This document shows, in pieces, positions 48,528 to 59,888 of a stretch of DNA of 64,000 nt; position 1 is the stretch's first letter, and every line of letters starts with the position of its first letter. The position numbers were made by a program, and so were the translations under genes. Source of the DNA: Ailanthus altissimus (Eukaryota > Streptophyta > Magnoliopsida > Sapindales > Simaroubaceae); the NCBI GenBank assembly GCA_946807835.1, contig OX327702.1, forward strand, positions 6,262,001 through 6,326,000. Direction: 5' to 3'. The notes beneath the pieces were generated by a model that saw nothing but the letters and a program-made list of their open reading frames with translations, made no database searches and had not been told where the DNA came from.

Positions 48528-48725
48528 TAATTACTTATATTGTCAAATGATAGTTAATTCTTTCAACTTCGTTCTTTACTTATCTTTTATATCTTTTTCT
48601 CTATAGAATTAGGCATCTCGGTGGATGCATCAGAGCATATTATGGTCACTGATTGATCAAAGTATTGAAGGTAATAAATTTTAAATTTATTTTGTTTCTT
48701 ATATCTAATTTATAATTTATAGTTT
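47361..48725 (+). repeat. Tandem duplication of the hAT dimerisation region, period 685 bp
   Basis: AAAATATTTGGATCAAATGG at 47,361 recurs at 48,046, and the following sequence through the stop region and 3' noncoding DNA is repeated. The junction lies in TTTATAGTTTATAAAATA, close to TGATAGTTATAAAATA upstream, suggesting recombination at short similarity. Copy A has a single unit. Confidence 0.9.
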
Positions 48726-50555
48726 ATAGTTTATTAATATAATTTTTTTAATACTTGTAGACTTGTTGGCTTTTTGGATTGGAGGTGAAATTAATGGTCA
48801 TGGTCATCACGGAGTTTGCCATTTTGGATTTTGAATATATGGTCACCATTAAGTAGTGTTGATGGACAATTAGATATTAATAGATAAATTTATTTTTATG
48901 TATAATCTTATTTTGAATATTATGTTGGTGAACAATTTTATTTCATAAATATTATGATGAAATATTTTTATTTTCATGAATATTATGTTGATGGAAAATT
49001 TTCATTTTTATGAATAATTTTGTTTATAAAGAATTTTATTTTCATGAATATTATGTTGATGGACAAATAATCTTTTTCTATGGAATTGTTAGGGTTGGCT
49101 ATTTGATTTTGGATATGTAGTCACCACTACGTGGTACTAATTGACAATTAGATATTGATGGATAATTTTATTTTTTATGTATAAATTATAATCTTATTTT
49201 GAATATTACGTTGATGAAGAATTTTATTTTCATAAATATTATATTAATGAATAATTTTTATTTTTATGGATAATTTGTTGATGGATTTGGACAATATGCT
49301 TTTTTATGGAATTGTTACTTGTTAGGGTTGGCTAATTTGGATTTTAGATATGTGGTGACCATGACGTGATGTTGATTGACAATTAGATATTGATAGTTAA
49401 TTTTATTTTATGTATAAATCATAATCTTATTTTGAATATTATGTTAATTGACAATTAGATATTGATAGTTAATTTTATTTTAAGTATAAATCATAATCTT
49501 ATTTTAAATATTATGTTAAATTATTGATGAATAATATAAAAGAATTATATAAAATTGTTAAAATAAAATAAAATAAAATATTCAAAATTTGAAATAAAAA
49601 ACAACAAAAAAAAAAAAAGTTACAAAAATCATACTGGACCGAATCGATTTGAATTATGCAATTGCAAATCCAAAAGTAATACAGCAGCAACAGATTCTAA
49701 TTTTTGAGAGATATAGTAATCATTCTTTAATTTCCAAGTCGTAATTTCTCAGCTTTATATTTATATTTATATTCTCATCTTCGCCAGAAATATGTTCCCT
49801 TGACAGTACCACCACCACTTGCTCCATGCTATACAAGGATAATTTAAGAATTTCCTTTGCAGTTGTCATATATTAAAAGAGCCACATGTCTCCACATTTA
49901 TTTAATATACAAGAACCGTCTAAGACTTGTATACAATTAAGTTTAAACAAACTTTGATTTTCCATATATAAGAACGAAAAAATATATTATTTTTTTAAAT
50001 TTTAAATATAAATGAAACTTCTCAGAATTAGGTATCTGAATAATTGTAATAGATATACTAATAATTTATTTGTAGCCAAGCCAGCGTTATTTGTAAAATA
50101 ATTATAATTTTATCTAAAAGAAAATCCTAGTCATGGTTTGCTATTGCTATAGCTTGCAATGGATAGAGGTTGCTTCTAGCACTGGAGGTAATTAGACAAG
50201 TAATGAACGAGTGAAGAAACACGCTGTGAAACTGAGCAATGAAAACAAGCGATCTCCAACAAAAATTCTTTGATGTTTAAGTTGAAAAAATATTAATGCA
50301 TAATTTTGTTAATTTTAGTGCGTAAAATTACTTACTCTGTAAGAGGTATACCCACCTTTATATAAATTAGGGCGGTTTAAATTATCCATCTCCAGACTCT
50401 TCTGACATTCCTTCTTATCAAATAGACTAAAATAAAGAAGAATACACATGATGTCGCTTATCAAATAGACAAAAAATAAAGAAGAATGAAATTGAAAGTT
50501 CATAGTTAATTCATAAGCAATAAACATATTTCATAAAATATTCCTCCGCATTAAA

Positions 50556-50783
50556 ATGAGTATTACGAAAGTTCAAGGTAAAATAGGTATTGGCCTAGAA
50601 ATTCAACTTCAGAAATCATCTGTTGATCACTTAGAAATCAACGCGTTATCTGATGAGAGTTGCATGCAAATATTTGAGCCCTGCACAGAACCTATGACCG
50701 GTACCCCAAATGCAGATCGACGAATTAAAAGACTTGCATTTCACAAATTGCTTAGTTCCGAGCAAAAGGTCTTCAATGCTTAA
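50556..50783 (+). CDS. Hypothetical 75-aa open frame, unassigned
   Basis: The frame starts MSITKVQGKIGIGLEIQLQ and ends SSEQKVFNA. Its composition (balanced charges, two Cys, and Asp, Glu, Pro and Thr present) is less AT-driven than neighbouring noncoding frames, which is the only reason to list it. There is no signal peptide or membrane segment and no family that I recognise. It lies just past the right edge of duplication copy B and 0.3 kb before the MGCFC gene. It may be an exon remnant or chance. Confidence 0.25.
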   Translation: MSITKVQGKIGIGLEIQLQKSSVDHLEINALSDESCMQIFEPCTEPMTGTPNADRRIKRLAFHKLLSSEQKVFNA

Positions 50784-51037
50784 TTTCTAGTACTCTTCCA
50801 TCTAGCGGAAGGCTATTCCCGTTCCTAAAAAAGAACGATCAAAGAAACTCCCATGAGCCTAAAATGTTGACTTTTTAACAGTAATGTGCTGAAAATCATA
50901 TCATTGAATAAGAGTGTTAAGATATGTCTGAATTGACAAGTCATTAGAAAAGCAGAAAATATTAATCATCTATTATGACTATATATACTAGAACTTTGGG
51001 AGAGCGAAGGTATAGATATTTGTAGTCCATATAACCA

Positions 51038-51047
51038 TATATAAAAA
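51038..51047 (+). promoter_or_regulatory. TATA-box candidate for the MGCFC gene
   Basis: TATATAAAAA lies 57 bp before the ATG at 51,095, the right distance for a short leader. A second TATATATA occurs at about 51,060 but would leave almost no leader. Confidence 0.5.
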
Positions 51048-51094
51048 GCTGTCAACATAATATATATAGCCTGCGTTTCTTAGGCTGAGTAGTT

Positions 51095-51337
51095 ATGGGT
51101 TGTTTTTGCACATCAAAGAGAAAGAAACAGGCAAAGAAAAATGCAACAGAGGCTCGCCGCCGCCAAGATGGAGAAAGGAAAAAGAAAAACTGCTTCGCCG
51201 AATGTTTAGTTATCTGCTGCACCGAGTGCTGCAAATTCGGCGCTGAATCAGCAACAGATGGAGCATTTAATGATGGAGGAGGTGGTGCAGGGTGTGGTGG
51301 TGGAGGAGGAGGCTGTGGAGGCGGAGGCGCCAGTTAA
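51095..51337 (+). CDS. Small Cys/Gly-rich protein with N-terminal MGCFC, 80 aa, unknown function
   Basis: A single-exon frame. Residues 1-5 are MGCFC: Gly2 with adjacent Cys3 and Cys5 fits a dual-acylation (myristoyl plus palmitoyl) membrane anchor, though this is inferred. Residues 8-31 are strongly basic (KRKKQAKKN ... KKK). A cysteine-rich amphipathic stretch (FAECLVICCTECCKFG) lies at about 34-49. From residue 60 the tail is Gly-rich with spaced Cys (GAGCGGGGGGCGGGG). GC content rises sharply over the frame, and a TATA box sits 57 bp upstream. The layout recalls small plant Cys-rich plasma-membrane proteins, but I cannot name a family. Confidence 0.65.
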   Translation: MGCFCTSKRKKQAKKNATEARRRQDGERKKKNCFAECLVICCTECCKFGAESATDGAFNDGGGGAGCGGGGGGCGGGGAS

Positions 51338-52837
51338 GGCTGTTGACTAATGATGACGTGCATAAATTTGTACATCAGCTGTTGCTGTATGTACTTTTAT
51401 TTAATTGGTGATGTTCTTTGTGGCTTCTTCTTTTTCTTTCGGGTTCATGAACTTGAGCTCTTTCTGCCATTGTAGACTTTTTATCTGTGTATTCATTATT
51501 TATATTTATTTGATATATTTTCTGGGGGGTTTTTTTCGCTGAATATTAAATTAAATTTCTTTTAGTGATTTAGTTGTTGTGAAACCTTTTTTTTTTCAAT
51601 TAAACTTCAAACTATATCAATTATCACCTAATAAAATTAAGTTAAAAGGAGTAAGCAGTTTTTTTTTTTGAGTTGAATTTAACATATTTTGAAATATGTT
51701 GACTTTTTTTATTATTATTAAGTTTGAATTTGACTTATTTCTAAAAATATTTGGGATTGAATAAAAAACTAAAAAAATTCACTTTTCTCATTTTTTTAGA
51801 AGGTTTTGTTAAAAAATTAGATATCTCTAACTAACTAATCCTTACCTCCATTTCTTATTCAAACTCGGGTGCTCATGGGTGCTGTAACCTTAGTGATTGC
51901 CCGAATATCACTTAGGGGCACTTTTCCTCATTTTGTTTGAATAGCACAATGTTTGGATAAGTTTCTTAATTTTTTTTAAAAAAAATTCTTATTAAGTAAT
52001 TTATTTTCACTATTTTCTTAGTTTTTTTTTTTATTGTTATAAGGAACTATTATTTTAAAAATAATATAATATTATAATGTGTATATCAACAATGTTAGAC
52101 TTACAAAGATGTGATTGTATCCCAATTAATATGACATTTAGTATGTCTATTATTAATTGATATTGTATAAATATTGTAGACTAACTAACAATTTTTATAC
52201 AACTCAAATTTTTTTTTTTTTGTACAAATTATTAAGTTATAAATATTTAAACTTATCACACTTCATAATATTTAAACAACTTTAATAACATCTTGCTAAT
52301 TGTTCAAATTATAAATACTTTGAAGTATAAATATGCGCATATTAACATTAATAAGGACATAGATGTTAAGATAATCATTTTCATGTATTTTTTGTTTATG
52401 TAAGAAAATAACTTAATACTTATAATTATAATCAATTACTTATAAAAACAAACAAACAAACAAATATGTCATCCAAACATATAAACTTAGATCTATTTAG
52501 ACTTCAACTTATTAATATTTTAGTCAAAATAAAAGCGCTACCGTAACTTTAACACCAAATTGAAAAGCATACGAATAAATTTTATGATTCTTTTCTCAAA
52601 AATATATTTATAATACAAATTTATTTTCACTCAAAACTATTTCTTTTTTTAATTGTCTAAATTTATATTTGAAAGGGCATATATGTTAAAATGTTAGTTT
52701 TAGATATTTATTTTTAGAAGTGAAGAAATTAAAAAAAAAAAACACATGATTCAGATATATGAATTCAACTATATTAAGATTTTTGCTAAATTCACACTTA
52801 TTTATGTATAAGTAAATAAAACAAATGTCATCTTAGT

Positions 52838-52840
<3 letters not shown>

Positions 52841-52878
<38 letters not shown>
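52841..52878. repeat. (AT)n microsatellite
   Basis: About 19 uninterrupted AT units in intergenic DNA. Confidence 0.97.
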
Positions 52879-52881
<3 letters not shown>

Positions 52882-53319
52882 TTGCTGTTGTTACTTTGCC
52901 ATAATTTAGTCTTGTGGCATGTTACCTACAAATTACTTTAATTTTAGTTAAGATGGTAAAGATTTATTATTATGAATTTGAGATTCTAATTTTTTTTAAA
53001 AGATTAAAAGTAGTTTATTTTATCATTTAAAAAAAATTAAAAGTAGTTTATTTTATAATTTTGGATTAAAAATTCTATAAATATTTTTTTTGATACATAA
53101 GGAAGGAGGGAATCAAAGTTAAGACTTAAAAATACACTGCAAATTTTTAAATCACCAGACATTTCAAGCCAGTGCAAAAATTGTTTAGATTTTTTTTGAA
53201 AAGTGCTTGATAAAATTTTAAATTATTCAACTCCGTCTTTTAAAAGTATGTGGAAGTTACTTTCTAGAAACAGTTTATAAAACTAGTAACAATTATAGCA
53301 TTCTAAATATAATGTTATA

Positions 53320-53500
53320 ACCTTAATAATTTAGCAGTCGGATATACATAGCCCATAGGATAGGAACTAGGAGTGTACCCTTCCCACCAGAGTTTGAGTC
53401 CAGGTGAAGAGTAAGATTTCTCTCCAAAAGTTTGTAGAAACTTTACTCTCCCTTTCTAGAAGTAGATGGCTTGGGTGAGCTTTAATAGATATATCTTTAA
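53320..53500 (+). mobile_element. Possible degenerate SINE
   Basis: TTAGCAGTCGG (53,331) could be a decayed A box, and GAGTTTGAGTCC (about 53,390-53,401) resembles a B box with one change. They are about 57 nt apart, longer than usual. This 180-bp patch is richer in GC than its flanks. No target duplication or clear tail was found, so this is weak. Confidence 0.25.
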
Positions 53501-54184
53501 TTGTAAAATAAGTTGATAGACATTAATTTGTTCTTTTTTTTAAAAATTCATGTATACATTATGTTATAAATTTTAACATATTTTTTTTATGAGTTATGGA
53601 GCTCATTGAATTTTAATCAAGCATTTTTTTTTTCCATTTAACATAACTTAAAATTGAGTCTTAGAAAAATAAAATGATGTAGGTGTACAATTATTATAAG
53701 ATATTTTTGTTATGGACATAAGACAATGTGACTTTGATAGTAAAATATACCATATGCTTTCTGTAACATATTTGTCTAAACATTCCACTACTTTATTATT
53801 ATTTTTTGTTTGAATTAACTTCAAAATATTAAAAGTAGATTATTTTATAAGCTTAAATAATACCGAATTGGCCCAATCCTATCTCTATTAGAGATTATAG
53901 GTTTGAATAGTACAACTTTTGTTTTTAAATTTAAATGAAAAAAATTCAATCCTAACACTTATATTCATAAATCTTATTTTTATACTGTTGCAGGTATTAG
54001 GCTTAGCACTAATCTTTAATAGTAATTAGCCTTTGTTTTAATACCTAATTGTTTAAAAAAAATTTGGCATGCACTTTAAATAAACTCTATGCATGTATGA
54101 AAAACTTAATTTAAAAATAATTAAAAATATAAATGATCAACATACCAATAAAGTTAAAGAAAATAAACCACAAGACATAAGATA

Positions 54185-54507
54185 TGCGTGGTTTAACAAA
54201 AGGCATACGTCCACAGTGGATCAATGATTCAGATTCTTTTATTAATCAAATCACTAAGTATTTCTTAGATTACTATGATCTTAAGATCTTTTAATATCTC
54301 AACTTATAAATCTTTAAGTATCTCCTAATTCACCATGATCTTAAGACCTTTTAATATTTTCTATTACCTATAACAGGTTTTATCCAAAGAATGCAAGAAT
54401 AGTCTGAGCATTCTAAAAAAGATATTTTATCACTCTTAGCACACTCAGTACTTGAGTGATCTTGTGGTTATACCTTAGTGCACTTAGCACTTAGTACCTA
54501 TCTATTA
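54185..54507. repeat. LTR-like family R, partial copy 1
   Basis: It matches 54,985-55,156 followed by 59,894-60,000: GGCATACG..GGATCAATGATTCAGATTC, then AAGAATAGTCTGAGC, TAGCACAC, GTACTTGAGTGATCTTGTG. It stops at 54,507 where a Copia LTR fragment begins. Confidence 0.7.
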
Positions 54508-54984
54508 AAATTTGTGCTTACGTGTCATCCCATTTTGTATGAATATTTTATTTTATAATATTCATACAATACATTATATTAAATTGATAATTTCATTAGT
54601 TAAATAGTACAGTGCTTGTAACACCATAAATGTTGTATAATCTGAAAGAGTTTAGATCTGAGAGTTTAGGCCAATGTTAAACGTTAGTAACACTGAGAAT
54701 TATAATTGCTAATAGTTAGCACTACCAAAAGTTAGTAGATTATAAATGTCAAAAAAATCTTAGAGTTAAGACCTTATTTGTAATGGGACATAGACTCGAG
54801 AGTACATTAATAATAATATAGTTACAAGCAATTGCAATAGGTGCTAAGAAATGTATTATACACATGTATTCTCAAACATGATGTTTCTGGTCTAATTCAC
54901 CGATGTGAGTCTGTTAGTGAAACCTTTTATTACAGAACAGTGTATGACCATATCTAAATGGTTGCTCTTAGCTGACCATGGGCT
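54508..54984 (+). repeat. Truncated Copia LTR, copy d
   Basis: TTGTGCTTACGTGTCATCCCATTTTGTATG opens it, followed by GAAAGAGTTTAGATCTGAG and GTGTATGACCATATCTAAATGG, in the same order as the other LTR copies. It ends abruptly at ..GACCATGGGCTTA. The rest of the LTR (about 1.6 kb) is missing. Confidence 0.75.
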
Positions 54985-55156
54985 TACCAAAAGGCATACG
55001 CCTATAATGGATCAATGATTCAGATTCTTTTATTAATCAAATCATTAAGTATTTCTTAGATCAACTCAATTTTAAGATCTTTTAGTATCTCAACTTATAG
55101 ATCTTTAAGTAACTCTAATTCACTCATAAGAGATTTTACTCAAGGAATACAAGAAT
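54985..55156. repeat. LTR-like family R, copy 2, left part
   Basis: Continues at 59,894 after the inserted LTR: its last bases, TACAAGAAT, are repeated at 59,885-59,893, immediately before AGTCTGAGC. It is a second copy of the sequence at 54,185. Confidence 0.7.
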
Positions 55157-55273
55157 TGTTACGCTCCAGACTCAAAAAATCTGACACACGACATAACTAA
55201 CACTCATTCAATAATATGCACTTATCATTAATATTGCATAAATTTTCAAATTTGAATTCTGTAGGGGATCTAT

Positions 55274-57364
55274 TGTGTACAAGTGTATGCATATGGTAGT
55301 GTGTTAATTGAAAAATACGCATCTAATACATATTTTAACGCAGTAGAATTTAAAACATAAAATTAACACACTAAGCATATATTAATCAAATTAATATATA
55401 AATGATAAAATTAATAAATTACCAACATGTGTAACGATTTACACGTTTAATTTCAAAGTCCGCCTGAAGGTGTACTCATTCTCAGTTCTAGTTATTAAAT
55501 TTGATGGACTTGATAATCTAGAATAGTAGCTCTTATACCCAACATTGGATTAACTCTTAATCCAAATAGCCGGTTCAAAAACTTACTCTTGTCTCTCTCA
55601 CGGTAAAAGAGAAAATGAAATAGAAGCAACAATTGCTTCTCCCTTTTGTCGAGCAATATAACGGAAATGATTAAAGAAAAGAAATAGCTTTTTTATTTCT
55701 ATTTCTTTTTCTTTTCTTTTTTTTTTGTTTTCAATTGAAATCTTTTCAATTCCCTCTCTCATTTCTGTTTCAATTCACACTATATATCTCTTAAGAATTA
55801 AAATATTATTATCACAATATAATAATAATAAAGCATGCATAGGTGGCCAAAAATAATAATATAAAAAAGAAGTAATAATATTATATATATAATGCATGAC
55901 AACTATCATGCATTATATATTATATTATTATAAATATAATATAATAAAATAATATATTTTATTAAAAATATTTGATTATTTAATATTGAAATAATTAATG
56001 TATGAAATGATCATTTTACCCATCATAAATAGTTATCAAGTATACCCTTTAACGGGTCTTACCAAACCTCACACTTGGGTAAACTCAACCGAAGGCCCAC
56101 AATGCGTCACGTGTCACTTTACAATTAGTGAATAATAATTATTAACTAATTATTGTACTTAACACTTAAATACACACATGCACACATTTTTGTGGTTACG
56201 TTGGATATTATCGGATTAAATAATTTAATCCAGTTCTCTGTCTCAGTGCACAACGAGTACACTCCATATCGCGGAACTCCCTAGGTCCACGTCCGATTCG
56301 TTAAATAGAACTATTACATAAGTCCGTGAGCCATGCCTTACGCACACGTCACGAATATACAAATCGACGCGTTAAACCATACAAGTTGAGGTTACAACGC
56401 ATACATAGTCCTTTCATCATATATATCTTAGATGTGTGGGGACATAGATCTACACCGTCAAATCCCCATATGCTCATCCATAACTTATCTCCAGAATAGT
56501 ATCTTAATTGAACAATATGAGCAAAACGCTTTGCCATATTGTTTAATCCATGAAAACACCTTTTCGAGTTAACTGCTTACGGCCATAAGACTTTCCTGAG
56601 ATACTATCTTAGGGCATCTAGATTTATCACTCCTTATAAGAGCTGATGGATCCCATATCTACAGGCACCGGACTTCATGAGCATCGGACCATACCCAGCG
56701 ACACCCGGAGGTCAGACTATAAAAGGTCTCTGACATGCGTGGAACCAAAGCATGGTGGATCACTCACAAACCCACCGAGGTGCTCAAGTCAGAGGACTAC
56801 GTATACTACTTAACTCGAAAGAACCTTTCATTGACGACAATATAGGATGTCTATTGGGGTTCTTATAAGTTTGTTTAGTACTCAGTCCTAACTGAATACC
56901 TGTATGCTATAATCTCTAAGATCTTGGTAAGTTAGGAACAACCAACTGTACCCTACAGATATAGACATACACTGATCTATATAAATTAATAGGATCTACT
57001 AACAGACCTGCGTTAGTAGAAATAGATCAGGAACTATGTATTTAAGAACATGCTTGCATAATGACATATCCTAGCAACCTATTGCAACTCTTGCAACTAT
57101 ATCATTATTAGCATATTCTGAGGTCTTTGTCCCGTTACAGACAATGCTCAAACTCTTGGAATATTTGTTAACTTTTAGTACTGGTCTAAACTCGTTTAGA
57201 CCGTATCCAAACTCCTTCAGATAAAATAAAGTCTGTAGCGTAACAAACATAAAACCATATAATTAAAAGGTAATTAGCGATATAACAAAATATACTCTGT
57301 ATAGATATCAAATATTCATACAAAACTGGGATGGCACGTAGGCACAACCCTAATAAATTCAACA
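55274..57364 (-). repeat. Copia LTR, copy e, nested in the G1 LTR
   Basis: On the minus strand the start reads TTAGGGTTGTGCCTACGTGCC (compare TTAGGGTTGTGCCTATGTAGC at 60,679). Its order of phrases matches the other copies, including GGTCTGATGCT-type sequence near 56,700. The left end is near TGTGTACAAGTG at 55,274. It interrupts G1 between points equivalent to about 1,320 and 1,410 of the first copy. No target duplication was confirmed. Confidence 0.8.
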
Positions 57365-57686
57365 TAAGAATCCTTTGCAAGTTGCTAGTAAGTTTAATAT
57401 AAAAATCAACCTATAACCATACTTGGTGAAATATAAACCAAATACAACTACACTTAATGAAATAATACATAAGTATTTATTTAATAAGGACAAATCAAAT
57501 ATCTTAAATTACGTGTCCATAAATAAAACACTTAGCAATCTAGTAATTTAGAAAACCTAAGGGACAGTAAAAGCCTTGCTAAATCCGCTAAGTGCTACAT
57601 ATACATTATTTACTTGAAATCATCATAAACTATAATTAGTATAAAATTCAGTAAGCATACTAGTTTTTTTATATATCAAAATAGAA

Positions 57687-57694
<8 letters not shown>

Positions 57695-57735
<41 letters not shown>
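57695..57735. repeat. (AT)n microsatellite in the G1 LTR
   Basis: About 20 AT units. The first copy of this LTR has only a short ACATATATGTAT at the equivalent point (about 990), so the run expanded in this copy. Confidence 0.95.
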
Positions 57736-57736
<1 letters not shown>

Positions 57737-59888
57737 TTAGTGCATGTGTATGATATGCAGTGATAGATCAAAATCAGAATCTTATTAAATCACATGTCAA
57801 GTAAGCGCTTACACATTCTTTTAAATTATATAGTAAGAATACCATCATCCAACTACTATTTAGCAGGACTTCTATATCATATATCACATAATGAGCCAAA
57901 TGTCATTAGACGATGACATAACGTATAAAAGGAATAGCACAAGTGAGGTTTAAATTACACATATATAATGTTTATGCTCGAAGGTAAGAGCCAAATCCTC
58001 ATTTTGATTATCGATGAGTCCTCTCACATGCATTAATGCGCCACTACATGAATATGATGACTCACTCTTCCTTTAGGTACTAATAGGATCCTCCCTATAT
58101 ACGGAACACATAATATATACCAATCCCGAAGGAAAGGTCACACATAAAGGCTCCACAAATTACATAAGGTGCCTATTAAGTAAATAGTGAGTTCAAGCAC
58201 CCTCAAAATACAAAATGTTTCTCATGGACATATTTCACTTTAAAAGCTTTCTTTGTTAAACGCATTTCATTTTGAAATCCTCACTTTCATAAACACATGT
58301 ATGTCTATGCTCAATGTTAATGCTCATATTCACAAACATATGTTTTTTACATTTCATATCAAAATATACTTTGGCATAACATAAACATATTTTCAAGCAC
58401 ATTTACAAATCATACATAGACAATTACTATGTTTATTGTGATTTCAGTAAAAGTCTAGTATACTTACCTTTTTACACTTTCGAGTACAAGATTTAACTCT
58501 CCTTAACCTATCAATGGAGGTTAATCCTTTTATAAGCCTCACCATTCACACAAAATACTTTAAATAGCTTATAAAATTACACATATTGCACTTATCACAT
58601 CGAATTGGTCTAATGACTTGATTTCTCAAAACCTATCATTCTCACCACTTACACTTAACAAAATTTTCTTATACATCAAATGATGTCCAGTTACTCCAAA
58701 ATCAAAAGATATCATTCTTGACTCATATATTCTTCTTATATATAAATATTATATCATAATTCCTACACAATCCATTTCATAAATACCATCAAATTCAAAC
58801 TATTATCCTGATATGATCAAGATATTTACTAAATAGTATTTAATCTCCTAATTTTATAAAATCATAGACTAACGTAAAAATCATAAAACTACTACGGAAT
58901 TATTCTTAAGACATAACTAAATATATGATAAATAGTTTACTTCAAAATCCCTGCCAAAAGTATTTTAAAATTATTTTATTCTATAACTTTAAAAAATTGT
59001 TGATCAAAATACTGCAGTGGGTGACACACTTTATAAAATTATAACAAATTTGATCACATTGATTTAAATTCTCAATTTTGAATATATCATAATAGACATG
59101 TAAAATAATTATATTCCAAAACTTCGTAATTTCTGAAGATCATATAGTAGACCAAAAATTATTCATCACTTTAACATACTATTAACACAGGAAATTTCTA
59201 GAATTTTAGAGTCATTTTTGTAAATTCACTAAAAATTCAATTTCTGAAATTTTCAATCGATTTAAAGTCTCAAATGATTCTAGACATGTATAATTTCATA
59301 TTCTAAAAAATCAAAACTAAAATTGAAGTATAAAAATTTACAAAATTCTTGGATCAAGAGACTATCAAGTAGAAATTCTGTAATTTCATCATGATTCAGC
59401 ATTATCAACATAATCATCATCAATTCTCATTATATCTTACAAAATTCACATCAAATCTCTAATTTTTCATATTTTCAAAAATAAAACTTAATGAAATTAA
59501 CTTAATTAACACTAAAAAACTAAGAAAGGGTTATGATATACCTCTTAAAGTTTAAAATTTCATTTTTTTTTCTTCTTTCTCTCCCCTTTCTTTCTCTTTC
59601 TAAAAGAGGTGGCTTGACCAAAATGAGTGAATTAGGGTTACAAATGTATATTTTTATACTAATAGGCTAATTTTTAGTATTTACGAATTAGCCCTTAAAA
59701 CTTTTAAAGTATTATAATTTGGTCCCTAAAATAAATCTAAAGTCTTGCAAATAAACCCAATACTAATAGTAGGTCCTTAATCAATAACAATATATAAATC
59801 AAGTATCACCCACATACAAATAAAATATGAATATTATATATATATATAAATACTTATTCTTACCGGTTATGGATAAGTGGTTACTACA

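Larger units (their letters stand above)
43924..49665 (+). mobile_element. Decayed hAT transposon, copy B, missing its 3' end
   Basis: It starts TAAAGGTGGGCA directly after GTATAAAA (43916-43923), the same insertion site as copy A. At the right, sequence homologous to the interior of copy A near 18,790 passes straight into DNA corresponding to 19,405 of copy A, so the 3' terminal repeat and target duplication are gone. Subterminal words such as AACCGG and GGTTTGGT cluster after the left end. It cannot transpose. Confidence 0.88.
43565..50410 (+). repeat. Segmental duplication, copy B (direct repeat of 12,988-20,160)
   Basis: Collinear with copy A across both flanks and the hAT element. The left flank starts AGAATGAAACTTCTTAATT and the right end is near TCCAGACTCTTCTGACATT. 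The spacing between copies is about 30.6 kb. Copy B lacks about 500 bp that covers the hAT 3' end and adjoining flank, and has an extra tandem unit in the transposase. Confidence 0.9.
51338..54184. other. AT-rich intergenic DNA, no gene seen
   Basis: T-rich and AATAAA-like sequence after 51,338 may hold the 3' end of the MGCFC transcript. The rest is low-complexity DNA. A short direct repeat, TTAAAAGTAGTTTATTTTAT, occurs twice near 53,003 and 53,037 and in a variant near 53,828. No open frame of interest. Confidence 0.5.
55157..59888 (-). mobile_element. Solo LTR of family G1, with a nested Copia LTR
   Basis: On the minus strand it begins TGTAGTAACC (59,888 leftward) and ends GGAGCGTAACA at 55,157, so it has TG...CA ends. 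The 5-bp target duplication AGAAT lies at 55152-55156 and 59889-59893; the identity extends to 9 bp if TACA is counted. Removing the nested Copia LTR leaves about 2.6 kb. The part at 57,365-58,731 is the reverse complement of 1 to about 1,320. No internal coding region is present, so this is a solo LTR. Confidence 0.85.
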
